From Pampus argenteus (Eukaryota; Chordata; Actinopteri; Scombriformes; Stromateidae): a stretch of 64,000 nucleotides of DNA. The notes beneath the pieces are model-generated. The model was not told where the DNA came from. It was given only the letters and a program-made list of their open reading frames with translations, and did not search any database. Below, in pieces: positions 10,528-64,000 of this stretch. The position numbers were made by a program, and so were the translations under genes. Position 1 is the first letter of the stretch. The number at the start of each line of letters is the position of its first letter. The stretch is taken from positions 15,699,001-15,763,000 of the forward strand of contig CM072875.1 in the NCBI GenBank assembly GCA_036937835.1, read 5' to 3'.

Positions 10528-13500
10528 CTGCAAACACAAAAAAAAAGCATTCGAGCTGTTTCCTCCTATTTTATCCCATTCCTAAAGCTAATCTATTAGA
10601 GCTACAATTTTATTTATTTATTTATTTATTTAACGGTACACGAAATGGTGTTTAGGACTCACCATGAGACGGGGAAAAGACATCATCGGCAGCATTCAGA
10701 CACAGCATTGGCACCTGCACAGTTTTCAGCCTGTGGACAGGACTGGCATCATGGTAGTAGTCATCATTGGTAGGGTAACCAAACATTATAGAGGTGAACC
10801 TCTCGTCAAACTCACGAATAGTCTTTGCCTGTGTGGGGGGGTGGGGGTTGGGGGTGAGGGGCAGGTAAATTGATTCAGTTTTGGCTACATTGTTCTAATA
10901 CGATTAGCAGTTATGGTTGCTGAAAATAATCCCTACCTTCATGACGTGATCTATGTCGTAACACTTTTCAAGCACTGGCCTGTGTCTGGAGAGGGAGATT
11001 AAAAATAAAACAGCCACCGCTGTTAGGTGAAAAGATCTGCATCTGAAAATGACCCTCAAATATAGTGAAAAAGTTGCAACAACAACAAAGAACAATCAAG
11101 CGCAACTTCTAAAGTAGTGCTACAAGATAATTAGTGTGGCCCGTGTTAATGGGAACAAATTGGAATATATTGTGAATATAGTAATAATATAATAGTTGTT
11201 CATCAGCTAACGTTTTAAAAAACCCCCCACCATATTAGCATATAAAATATATATATATAAACCCAGTTATCCAAGCTCCCACAGCACTAGCAGTGATTTA
11301 GCAGCCGTGTTAATCCCGCTCTGGCCCCAGCTGACCTGTGCACAGAAGCTTGTAGGCAGCTGGTGAGGTAGGAGTTGAAGAGGAAACGGTCCAGGGGTTT
11401 TTCTAGTGAAGCGGTGCACTCAAATACATCCCAGCCTGGTGAGAAGACGACAACCCCTTTCAGGCAAGTTTCCCTGCCCTTGCGCCCCAAGTAGTTGGCC
11501 AGCATCATCCTGAATGTGGAGAAAGAGAGAGAGAGAGAGGGTGCGAGGGAAGGACAGACAGGGTAAAAAAGAGAGGGATTGGGGGATGTTCCATTTCTGA
11601 CAGATTAGCGCAGTATAGTAAAAAAACATCTTTGGCATGCTGCACTGAACGACTGTGACCATATTAAAGCTGAAAAAAATATGCACTTCTTTTTTTTATT
11701 CAATAGAGATTCTTAATTATTATTTTAAATCATAAAAAAAAAATGTTAGAATTCTGCTGCCTTGCATTTAGCAAAGACCAATCAGAAACCGGCTGGCGTT
11801 GTAGATATTAATGTTTATATTTTTAGTTCAGTTAACACTGAGCCACCAACAAATGTAGTTGTATAATTATGAAATGTGTTAGTGGCATCTGCACTAGTAC
11901 AGAAATGTGCAGTCAGCTGGTAACGAGTGACTTCATTACCCGCCCATAGATACTCCAGCAGCCATGATCGGAGCAGCTTCATTGGTTCTCTGGATGTGCT
12001 CGATAACCATCTCCAGATCCTCTGTGTTGGCAGCGCAGTAGGTCCGCGGTGTCTGGGTGGGGCAGGACAATAATGCAGTCACTCTGTTTTTTTTAATCAG
12101 ACAGACACTATGAAGCAAGACGCTACAAATGATTACATCGGGACATTTGTTATTTACAGTAAGAGCAGGCAAAAGAGGTGGCGGACTTATAGATTCCATC
12201 TATGTTCGGGCTGTTTTCAGCTGATGGTATTTTCCATCTTTAGGGAAGATCAATTACTGTTATCTGCTGTTGCCACACATGCTCTGGCAGCAATGTGACT
12301 CTATGACATATGAGGCAAATCAAACTATCTATAAAGCAAGACAGACGTGTTTGGAAACATGTGCGAGACTCTCAACACTATAGTGCCCTCAAAATAAGCA
12401 GTAATTATGTACTTGATCATTTCTGTTATTATGACTATGATGAATTAGAGTTTTTCAGAAAATAATACAAATAAAGTGCACCAAACCTGCGCTGGGGTAC
12501 CACTATCCAGCTTATCCTGAGAAATGTTATGTTATCATAGTTTATCCAGGTATTTTTGCCTATAATAAAAAAAAAATGCTGTTCTAGGTCTTTTGGGGAG
12601 AAAAAGGGCAAATCGCTTGTCGGGCACAGCAGGTTACTTAACATTATAAAACAAACCAGCTCTAACTTGAGGGAGCCTATTTAACACATCCCATTTCTCA
12701 GGATGTTGTCGACTCTTTAGCTCTTCAAGGCCCTTCATTAAAATTCAAGCAGAAACTCGAGCAAAGTAACTTCCTTTTCTTTTACAGCTCCTCTAATGGC
12801 CTTGCGCAAAGTTCGAACTTTGCACTGAAACGGCGTCATTTACTGTTGAAGAATTGTAAAAGAAAACATAAAATTCTCAAACGTTTATGTGCTGCGAAGC
12901 TACTCCGCAGTCAAATGTAATGTGACAGGCACTTTATGAGGTCTTGAAATAGGGCACTAGCACTCAGGACAGTGTTTGAGGCAGTGGGCATCCTTTACAC
13001 AGTGGGTCATTCTAAGGCACTGGCCTATTTAAACAATGGACGATATTCACACTTACTGACCACAGAGAAAACACTCACAGGAGCGTACAAATACTAAATC
13101 ATTTGCATAGAATATAGCACAATTCCCCTTTGAAACGAGGGAGAAAATTTCCCTCTTTGCCACCACCACTTGACAAAAGTGCCAAGTACAAGTAAAGTGC
13201 AAATACTTAAAACTACTTTTTTTTTCAAACACAGTTCTGGATATGACCTCAAATGCAAATTTAAACTGAACTAAGTGACTCTGGATACTTTGCTACTTTA
13301 CTTCAGTGTCACATTTTCAGCTGAGACCAAGCGACAGAATACAACAAAGACACAACACAGACTAGCCATTGATTCAGATTTACACCCACTAAGAGGAACA
13401 TTAGATTGATTGTGGGCAATCCTCACTTCTAATGAAACACCATTTGTGCTCTGGAAATGAAATCTCTGTACGGTAGTGATGGCATGATTAGATCTGGGTG

Positions 13501-16500
13501 ATGCAGTCGTCTTTAAAAGAACGCGCCTCTGTTCCGCGATCTTGTACGGACACGAGAAGGGAGACACATAAAGCGTAGGGGCGTACTTTGTGCTCGTGCC
13601 TATTTTGTTGGCTAAATACACCAGTGTGTGAGAGGACAGATTAAGCCAGGTGTCAGACCAGCACGTGTCCAGCAAGGTCATATTTCTGTGGATAGGCATT
13701 AAAATACCGTATCGGCCTGCAACTTAATCCACCGCTGTGCAACAACATTGTCTGTGCAGCGTCTGCTTAGGCTCCCGGTGGGCCCTGTGGCACGTGTGCA
13801 ACAGACATACTTCATGCACCACTAGGGCGCTGTCATACTGACAGATGACAACTGCCTTAACACAATCCTACATCCTACATCCGTCTTGTCTTTCTAAATA
13901 TGGAAACAACAAATGAGCAAATGTTAAGATTCTTACCAGTAGTGTTTCACCGGAAACCCCTCTATTGTTGAACACCGCGCATCTGAAATACACAAAAACA
14001 TACACTTTAATGATTCATTTAAATACTTCAATTCATCAGTAGTAACTGGAAGTAGAGCCTGAACGAGAATATTAATCAGCAACAACTTTCACAATCGATT
14101 AATCATTTAAATGACTGTTCAAGCAAAGAGACAAAATGTGAGTGCTTTCTGTTCTGATTTATATCTTTGTAAACTGAGTATCTGTGGGGTTTGGGAGTGG
14201 TTTTTCACAATTATCTGTTATTTTATAGACAGAAACAACATTAGCACGTTCAAAGGAACAACAGTGGCCTAAATTATTTTTATAAAAATGTTCCTTGCTT
14301 TAAAAAAAAATGAACTGGGAATATGGTGAGACATGCAGAGAGGCACAGCTGTGTGACAAGCTTTCTGTTTTGTACTGTAGAGCCCCACATGCCCCACATC
14401 TCTCGCCAGTCATCTATTATCTGGTGGAGTCAGACCTGCTGTTTTTATCATAACTCAGCAGCAGAGTGGGGCTCAGTAGAGTGTTGGGCAGGAGGAAGGG
14501 GGGGAGGGAGGGGGTGTTTAAACACATACTGCAGCATAGACTCAGAAGCTGGTCTATGCTTAGCTGCAAAGCTTGTACCAGGATAAGCTGTAATTCATTA
14601 AGCTACACAGACAGGGGTGAGGGGTGGAAGATGCTGAGTTTGCCGGCTCCCTTCGCATGCCTTCCCAAATCTGGGTAAAAAAAAAAAAAAAGAGTGCAGC
14701 GAACACAGAAAGGGCCTATTGGTGAGGGAGAAAAGGGCGAGAGGAAAAAAAAACTGCCTCTCTCTGCAATTTTTACGAGCTTGTGCTACGTTTGGCTATT
14801 TACAAAAGCATCTCTTGACACAGAGCTTAGCTACCCACTTTATTTGTGCATTTCACCTAAAATAACCCCCCGAGCCCTCTGTCATTCATAGACCCATTAT
14901 ATAAAAGTTACAAAATCATTACAAAAGTAGTTTTACATCTCATTTAAAGTTAAGTATTCTGACTTTGATCAGACAAAAATTGGAACATAAGGCAAAGAGT
15001 GTCATTTTTGTGATTCAGTGCCCTGAATGTGTGCACAGCACTGGACCTCGGCCAAGGTATCTGGCCAAGACCACCCACCTATAGCCCAGATCCCGGCTCT
15101 GTTGGACCATGTGCAGGATGTAGGACTCTCGGCTGGTGCCAGTCAGACCAGGGAGAAGGAGGACTGTGGGCCTGGTGGCAGGGTCAGGATGAGAGAGGCT
15201 GTCGTCGTTGTCAAACCAGTCCAAAGAGATCTGTCCTCCATCTGCTGCCTTAATAAGCTCACTGCAGAGACAAACGGGACACGCAACGCAGCAATGAGGA
15301 TCTTCATCTTTTGCCTGTATCTCCACGTGTCTATCTTTCCCCTTCAAACACATGTGTACACTAAAGCGCATACACAGCACAATACTGACAATGAAAAATA
15401 CCTGGAATTAACATTAAATTTGGATTTAAATGCATATTTGCTTTTAAATACACTCACTAAATGGTGACATAGCATTATTAAAAAATACTTCTGGTTCCAT
15501 TGTCTGCACAATTAATACTTTCTGTTCAGTTCCAGGTAAATTCAATCATTCATTGTATTTATTCATTCATTCCAGGGAATTAGATATAGATATATATATC
15601 TATATAGATAGATATAGATCATGAAAGTTGCCTCGTTTCCCTTTGAGACCACATTGTCAGCGTACTTTGCAACACACAGCAAGTTAAGAGAAGGAGGAGG
15701 GCACTGCACCAGTGGATTCTTATGGTCAATCAATTTCTGGCCTGGCAGATGAGGTCATCAATACTAGTGCTAGTGCATGTTAAAAACTGCAGTGCACACA
15801 CACACACACACACACAGCCATTAGGCAACTTGGCCGGTCAGTGGCGAAGACAACAGAATGGAATTACAGAACCACCATGAAATATACACCTGAGGCTCGA
15901 CTTTAAGGACAGAGACGACCAATCCAGAGTGACCAGCGCACTATGTGGGAGGGACCTGCTGCTAATGCTCCCCTGCTCAGACAGGATGAGTGGAATTTCA
16001 CCCTGACAGCCTATGACAAATAGGATGGTTTTCACAGTGTACGTCTTTGGGTCAACCTTGGGTAACTTCATTAAGGGGGGGTGGGGGCGGCTGGTGGGTG
16101 TCCTGTCTTCCCCGCAGTAAATGTGATAATAACTTCAGTGAATGTCACTCTTACCAGGTCTGAGAACGGACAATGGCACTAGGATGGATACAGTCCCTGT
16201 GTATTATGGGAATATCTATCTCTTTGATGGAAGACACAGCAGACAGCCAAAGCTAGAGGCAATGTATACGTCCTTGGGAGACACATCACAAATGATGGAT
16301 TTGAGAAAAAAAATTCAATTCTATTCAACAATTATTTTAAATTTTAAATCCTCCTGAATCCCAATAAACAGATCCAGAAAAAGATTAACTTCCTGCTATT
16401 ATCAATATTGATACACACTGCTTTTGTACTGCTGTATGAATTAATTGTGATATCAGGTTTCTTTTTGACATATGAATTATGTTTATATGATGTGTATTAT

Positions 16501-18808
16501 GATTAATGAAATGAATGACAATGAAGTAGTTATTGAAGCAGTTATGAAGTAGTTGGAGTAGTTATCTCATATGGAAGCAACTATGTAAGAGCGTGTGTGT
16601 GTGTGACAAATGACATGCTTGTATAGACAGCTTCCTGATGTGTGGTTATAAATAATCCTGTATGAAACAGCGCCTTTGTATTTGCTGTAGAGCCCTTATG
16701 CATATGTTTCTGTGATGATTTATTAAAGGCAGTTGGACTGTAATGATATTGTGTCTTTGAGATATTTTGACAATAGACAAGGTGATATTTCTGTTGCCAC
16801 AACAGTACATTAACAGAAATGGATTTTTCTTTCAATCCAAGCACAAACAGTTTATATACATACGCACACACCTAACCAAAAAGGATGTGCATGAACATTA
16901 AGTCATGTTGGAATAAATGACACAAAAGTAAAAGTAAAATTTATAAATAAGTTCTAAATCAGTAATAATGAGAATTAAATCTTAAGTCTTGATTGATTTT
17001 AATCTGTTTTATGTATGCAGGGGGCCAATTAATCTTCAACAGAATGTACACTACTGAGGAGCTGCATCGTGGCACAAAGGATCTCTTTCTCTTCAAAAGC
17101 TTTTGAGTCTTGGTTAAGAATAAGACTGGGATTTGTTTCAAGTTGTGAAAGACAGAAATCAAGAAATATGCAACGACAGTTTCTCATTGATCCAAGCTAA
17201 TTCTTCTAATTCTTAAGTTGCTTAATAAAGCTGTGCACAGTAGGCATGGAAGAATGTGTAATGTTTTCCATGGCATTCATTTGCTCTAAAATGGCACAGA
17301 AAAAGGTTTATGTACATTTATTCTACTATGGATATTGTAAATTAACTCTGCAACTCACATGCTTCACACTTACCTCTTCGACATAAAATTGTTTCTGTGA
17401 GTTCACAGCTGAAGCAGACTGAGCATATGCTTAAATATATAAATTCTCAGTTTTGTGGGAAAAAAAACTGTATGGGAGTCACAGTGAGGACTTACTTCCT
17501 GTAAACAACCCCTGGTTTGGCTGTGACAAAGGGTCTCAGCAATGTCTGGATGCGGCTCTCCCAGCACCAAAAGGTGGGGTAATAGGTCTCTGACACTACC
17601 GGACATTGCTCCCTCAGAAACTGGCAGAACTTCTTACCCCCCGAGATGAGCTGCGGCTTCTGCAAAACAGAAACGAATGAAGTGAGGTGCACGTTCAAGA
17701 ATGGCACAGGCCTCAGGTAATATTTAATGTGATATTATTTAATGGTGATTGATCATCCATCACTGTAATGAAACATTTCTAACTCCTGGGGGGGTCATCT
17801 TCAGATGCTGATAATAAAAATTTGCTGATAATAAAAATGTGGGTATGCATCTGCATGGAAAGGTTGTCACTGAGGACACCCTACTGACCACCGACTGTAG
17901 AGACTATGAGATAAACACAGCACAGCTGCATTGATGGGCCTTCATTACACTTGTACAGACTGGTAATAAACACTATGCATGCATTAAGCCTGCATAATCA
18001 AAAACATTTTTTTTTATTTAACAATATACATGTGTTGCATAATTTGGACTATTAGCTAAGTCATTTTTATATTGTCTGATTGTTGAATGTATTATTCAAT
18101 GCAGTTCGTTTAATTTGTTAAATTAGTTAATATTTCAATGTACATGATAAACTTACTCTGCGGGTACGTTGCATAATGTAAACACTGTTGAGTCTATCCT
18201 TACACATGCAGCAGACGATGGTAATTTGGCATGCATTACATAAAACCTACCGGCATTTCTAGCTAACAGTACAGTGACGTTGGCCTAGCTTAGCCAATGC
18301 AGACATCTAGATAACTATAACTGTCTTTCTATGGATTGCATTAATGCATTTACAGTTGTACTGCACATGGATGCAGATAATACTCATTTCGGGTATATTT
18401 GCCATATAAAATGCGTGTCTTGATGCCTGAGATCCGTCCCACATGTCATGTGCAGGCGCGTAATGTTAGAGATGCCACCTAATCGAAACCTCCATCAGCG
18501 AACGCACCGGTCGAGTATCATCACTCGCATGGAGGTGATGATGCTCCTCTATGAAAAGCACAAATTCAACGCACATAGTAGAAGCTAAAGACTCAAAGTC
18601 CCTTCAAAGAAGCCGGTCAGGTCATAACCCATGAAGTTAACGTTACCTTCGCTACTGAAAGCAAATAGTAGCAGGTGTACGCTGCGCTAAAGCCCAGCAC
18701 CAGAGACAGTCCTACTCCCGAGCCGAACAGCCCAACTTTCACTTGATTTTCCAGATAATGTGACAGATCCCTTGTCAAAATGTTGAAATTGAAGTCCAGC
18801 GAGATCAT
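10346..18808 (-). CDS. abhd3: abhd3, complete coding region (phospholipase ABHD3)
   Basis: Nine minus-strand exons (18647-18808, 17496-17659, 15079-15261, 13937-13982, 11940-12052, 11336-11509, 10937-10985, 10663-10828, 10346-10527) total 1239 nt, exactly 413 codons including TGA; human ABHD3 is 409 residues. The product is an alpha/beta-hydrolase. Residues about 25-52 form a hydrophobic N-terminal anchor (LFGSGVGLSLVLGFSAAY). PTVLLLPGLTGTS marks the oxyanion loop and GVSMGG carries nucleophile Ser220. Asp346 lies in NAADDVFSPSH and His375 in CHGGHIGFLEG. In mammals ABHD3 is a membrane-bound lipase acting on medium-chain (C14) and oxidatively truncated phosphatidylcholines. All three catalytic residues are present, so an active enzyme is expected. 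It is head-to-head with mib1 and tail-to-tail with greb1l. Confidence 0.95.
10609..10632. repeat. (TTTA)n microsatellite
   Basis: About six TTTA units in the last abhd3 intron. Confidence 0.88.
10663..10828 (-). CDS. abhd3: abhd3 coding exon 8 (Asp346)
   Basis: Acceptor CCCACACAG above 10828 and donor GTGAGT below 10663. It encodes AKTIREFDERFTSIMFGYP through LNAADDVFSPSH; Asp346 is the catalytic acid. Confidence 0.94.
10937..10985 (-). CDS. abhd3: abhd3 coding exon 7 (49 nt)
   Basis: Acceptor CTCTCCAG above 10985 and donor GTAGGG below 10937. It encodes HRPVLEKCYDIDHVMK and keeps the frame between exons 6 and 8. Confidence 0.9.
11336..11509 (-). CDS. abhd3: abhd3 coding exon 6
   Basis: Acceptor CCACATTCAG above 11509 and donor GTCAGC below 11336. 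It encodes MMLANYLGRKGRETC through SYLTSCLQASVH. Confidence 0.92.
11940..12052 (-). CDS. abhd3: abhd3 coding exon 5 (nucleophile Ser220)
   Basis: Acceptor CCCACCCAG above 12052 and donor GTAATG below 11940. It encodes TPRTYCAANTEDLEMVIEH through the nucleophile elbow AAGVSMG, with Ser220. Confidence 0.95.
12053..13936 (-). other. abhd3: abhd3 intron 4
   Basis: Non-coding AT-rich sequence. A 133-codon open frame at 13298-13699 (minus) has no recognisable domain and lacks splice support, so it is treated as chance. Confidence 0.6.
13937..13982 (-). CDS. abhd3: abhd3 coding exon 4 (46 nt)
   Basis: A short exon between acceptor TATTTCAG and donor GTAAGA, encoding CAVFNNRGVSGETLL. It restores the frame between exons 3 and 5, and the NNRGVSGE motif is typical of this hydrolase family. 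Confidence 0.92.
13983..15078 (-). other. abhd3: abhd3 intron 3
   Basis: Non-coding sequence with several purine-rich and poly(A) stretches between 14460 and 14760. No exon or RNA gene recognised. Confidence 0.55.
15079..15261 (-). CDS. abhd3: abhd3 coding exon 3
   Basis: Acceptor GTCTCTGCAG above 15261 and donor GTGGGT below 15079. It encodes ELIKAADGGQISLDWFDND, the oxyanion-loop PGLTGTSRESYILHM and QQSRDLGYR. Confidence 0.95.
15262..17495 (-). other. abhd3: abhd3 intron 2
   Basis: The largest abhd3 intron (2.2 kb). It holds a (TAGATA)n-like tract near 15585-15620 and a CA run at 15795-15816. No coding segment recognised. Confidence 0.6.
15795..15816. repeat. (CA)n microsatellite
   Basis: Eleven CA units in abhd3 intron 2. 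Confidence 0.9.
17496..17659 (-). CDS. abhd3: abhd3 coding exon 2
   Basis: Acceptor TTTTGCAG above 17659 and donor GTAAGT below 17496. It encodes KPQLISGGKKFCQFLREQ through AKPGVVYR, with the last codon (Asn) split into exon 3. Confidence 0.92.
17660..18646 (-). other. abhd3: abhd3 intron 1
   Basis: AT-rich non-coding sequence between the first two coding exons. No repeats or RNA genes recognised. Confidence 0.55.
18647..18808 (-). CDS. abhd3: abhd3 coding exon 1 (start codon)
   Basis: ATG at 18808-18806, donor GTAACG just below 18647. It encodes 54 residues from MISLDFNFNILTRDL to LLSVAK, containing the N-terminal membrane anchor. Confidence 0.9.
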
Positions 18809-18935
18809 TGCAGGTTCCCTGTTTTACCCCCCGTACTGCAAGGACAGCGGCCAGCTCGGTTTGATTTCAGCTGTGTGTGTGTCTGCCTGCGATCCCACTG
18901 TGAAGGAGACAGTCAAGGGGACCTGATGCAGGGAG

Positions 18936-18945
18936 ATATATATAT
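18936..18945 (-). promoter_or_regulatory. TATA-like element upstream of abhd3
   Basis: Reading the minus strand, TATATATA is followed by TCTCCCTGCATC about 130 bp upstream of the abhd3 start codon. This is a plausible core-promoter position giving a 5' leader of roughly 100 nt. It may simply be a short TA repeat. Confidence 0.35.
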
Positions 18946-19629
18946 GTATCAGCGAGCGGTGGCGCTCTTTGACCAGCTATCAGTGCGGATAGCCACAGAC
19001 AGTCAGTAAGTCGCCCCCTGCAGTCAACTGAGCCGATGTGCACCATTATATCTGTACTGGCAAAAATTAACCTACAAGCCTGCATCTAATGTATACTGGA
19101 TAGGCACTATAATATCTGCAAAGTCAACATGAGGAACATCAAATACAGCTTTTGGAAGAAAATTATTTACTGGTGTGAAAGTCTACAGGAAAACTTGATT
19201 ACCAACCAGGCAAAAGCAATCCAAGTGCCTTCTGGGGCTTTAAAATCCACAGGGACTCAGAGGCCCCAGGTTCACTGTGTGGCAATTAGATTGTGCTAAT
19301 TAAATTAACTGAAATGTGTTTGTCTGTAGTGTGTGCACCACACAAGAGTTACGTCTTACAGCTAATGTTCAGAAAATAATCTGATGAATCCTATATTACT
19401 TCAATTCAGTTGAATGGTTGTCACAAATCGTGCTCACAGGCCTGTCCCTTAAGTACAGAAAAAACTTCCCACTTTCATCAGATGAATGTAAAAACAGCTT
19501 TCCAGTGTCAGACTTTGCACAAACATCATTCTGTACAGTTAAGATCAAATATCCAATTACAGGAACAAGAAGGAAAACATATTGTTGAGCGGAGGAGTGC
19601 TTTAAATGGTATAAAACATACATTAGGCT

Positions 19630-19633
<4 letters not shown>

Positions 19634-19690
<57 letters not shown>
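19634..19690. repeat. (TA)n microsatellite between abhd3 and mib1
   Basis: An uninterrupted TA run of 57 nt in the divergent promoter interval, about 0.8 kb upstream of both start codons (abhd3 at 18808, mib1 at 20479). Confidence 0.95.
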
Positions 19691-19692
<2 letters not shown>

Positions 19693-19814
19693 TTATATAT
19701 ACTTGCAAATTTAATAACATTTGTAAGAGTTGTTCTGTGTATGTAAAAGCATTTCATAGAAAAGTCTGTCTCTGCATCTCGATGAAAATGGAGATGGTTT
19801 TGCACGAAGCAGAT

Positions 19815-19824
19815 GCGCATGCGC
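19815..19824 (+). promoter_or_regulatory. NRF1-type motif, likely mib1 core promoter
   Basis: GCGCATGCGC is a perfect palindromic match to the NRF1 consensus, typical of CpG-type housekeeping promoters and usually near the start site. It is about 655 bp upstream of the mib1 ATG, which would place the 5'UTR at roughly 19850-20478. The transcription start is inferred. Confidence 0.5.
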
Positions 19825-19839
19825 GCCACAGGCCAGACT

Positions 19840-20478
19840 CGTGCTTGTTTTTCCTGAGCCTCTCTTCTTCGTGCTTTGTCGTCTCCCTTCGTAGCTAGTT
19901 GTTGCTCGTCTGAGGTCTGGACGATGATTGACAATAATGGCGACGCGTTTATTCTGAGTTGACTCCTGGGAACCATCTCTGGCTAACAAAGAGAAACATC
20001 TTGGATGGATTTTGAGCACCGTGCACAACAACGAGGATAAACAACTCTCTAAAAGGACTACATTTGCCTCAACGAGAAGGACTTGCTAGCCAGGAGAGGT
20101 TTATCTGGCTAGCATTGTGTTAGCTAGCAACTCGGCTCGCTAGCTTGCTAAGTTGAAGAGGTGGCATTCTTGTGTGTGGGGAGGAGGAGAGGGGCAGTTA
20201 GCAATGTGGCCACTTAATAGGCTCTGAGGGTAATTAGTTTCTCATTCTCAGAGGCAACACTTGAGGATACTCACGGTTAGCTTGTGAGGATTGTTTTGGT
20301 AGCTCCTGAGGAAGCTAATTTAGCTTGCAGGCTATCTTTGTGGATTGTTCCAGTGTCTTTCCTGCTAGGACTTGATCGCACTTGCTGCCCACCAGTCCAC
20401 AGATAGCTGGCTAGCATCGAGTGCTAGCTTGCTAACTTCTAAGGCTTTACTGTGGAATTTTGAGGTCTTCGTTTGTAA
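19840..20478 (+). other. mib1: Probable mib1 5' untranslated region
   Basis: Open sequence between the NRF1-type motif and the mib1 ATG. It has no TATA box, includes an AATGGCG (YY1-like) core at 19936-19942, contains several short upstream ATGs, and carries six GCTAGC hexamers between 20095 and 20428. The boundaries are inferred. Confidence 0.4.
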
Positions 20479-63913
<43,435 letters not shown>

Positions 63914-64000
63914 GTAAGTTGCACACATTTGAACATCATAATCTTGACTTTAGCTGGACTGCTTCTATAAAATAACATACTGTGTGTGTGTTTGTGTGTG

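Noticed and set aside
13298..13699. 133-codon minus-strand frame in abhd3 intron 4
   Set aside because: abhd3 exons 4 and 5 join in frame without it, and nothing in it is recognisable.
15585..15620. Possible CRISPR-like or palindromic array of TAGATA units
   Set aside because: A short degenerate simple repeat without spacers, in a vertebrate intron.
19410..20031. Open frames over the TA repeat (162, 117 and 106 codons)
   Set aside because: Their length comes from stop-free translation of the (TA)n tract and adjoining promoter DNA; no recognisable family.

Overview
The window is vertebrate nuclear DNA, almost certainly from a ray-finned (teleost) fish. The genes are split by GT-AG introns, the spacers are AT-rich and full of CA/GT, TA and CT microsatellites, and the gene order greb1l - abhd3 - mib1 matches the block known from human chromosome 18q11 in compact form. 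A percomorph-like fish is a reasonable inference; the species cannot be read from the sequence.

Layout. (1) 150-3866, plus strand: the last nine coding exons of greb1l, followed by a 3'UTR of about 2.4 kb to a poly(A) signal near 6229. (2) About 6250-8600: a spacer in which no gene was recognised. (3) 10346-18808, minus strand: the complete abhd3 coding region in nine exons (412 residues), encoding an alpha/beta-hydrolase phospholipase with the Ser220/Asp346/His375 triad. Its 3' end converges on greb1l. (4) 18809-20478: a head-to-head promoter interval with a TATA-like element on the abhd3 side, a (TA)n tract, and a perfect NRF1-type motif plus a GCTAGC-rich leader on the mib1 side. (5) 20479-63913 and beyond, plus strand: mib1, the Mind bomb E3 ubiquitin ligase for Notch ligands. 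Eighteen exons give 886 codons: Mib-Herc2, ZZ, Mib-Herc2, Mib repeats, ankyrin repeats, RING1 and most of RING2. The last exons, with catalytic RING3, lie beyond the window.

The most notable element is inside the 25.8 kb twelfth intron of mib1. On the strand opposite to mib1 lie two intact microRNA hairpins, mir-1 (42349-42435) and mir-133a (38586-38673). This is the muscle miR-1/miR-133a cluster, in the same host-gene position and orientation as in mammals. Because they are antisense they cannot come from the spliced mib1 intron and need their own promoter. Candidate muscle control motifs (MEF2, E-box, CArG-like) lie between the hairpins (about 40.9 kb) and upstream of mir-1 (46.3-46.5 kb). 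No bacterial-type systems, CRISPR arrays, rRNA or tRNA genes were seen.
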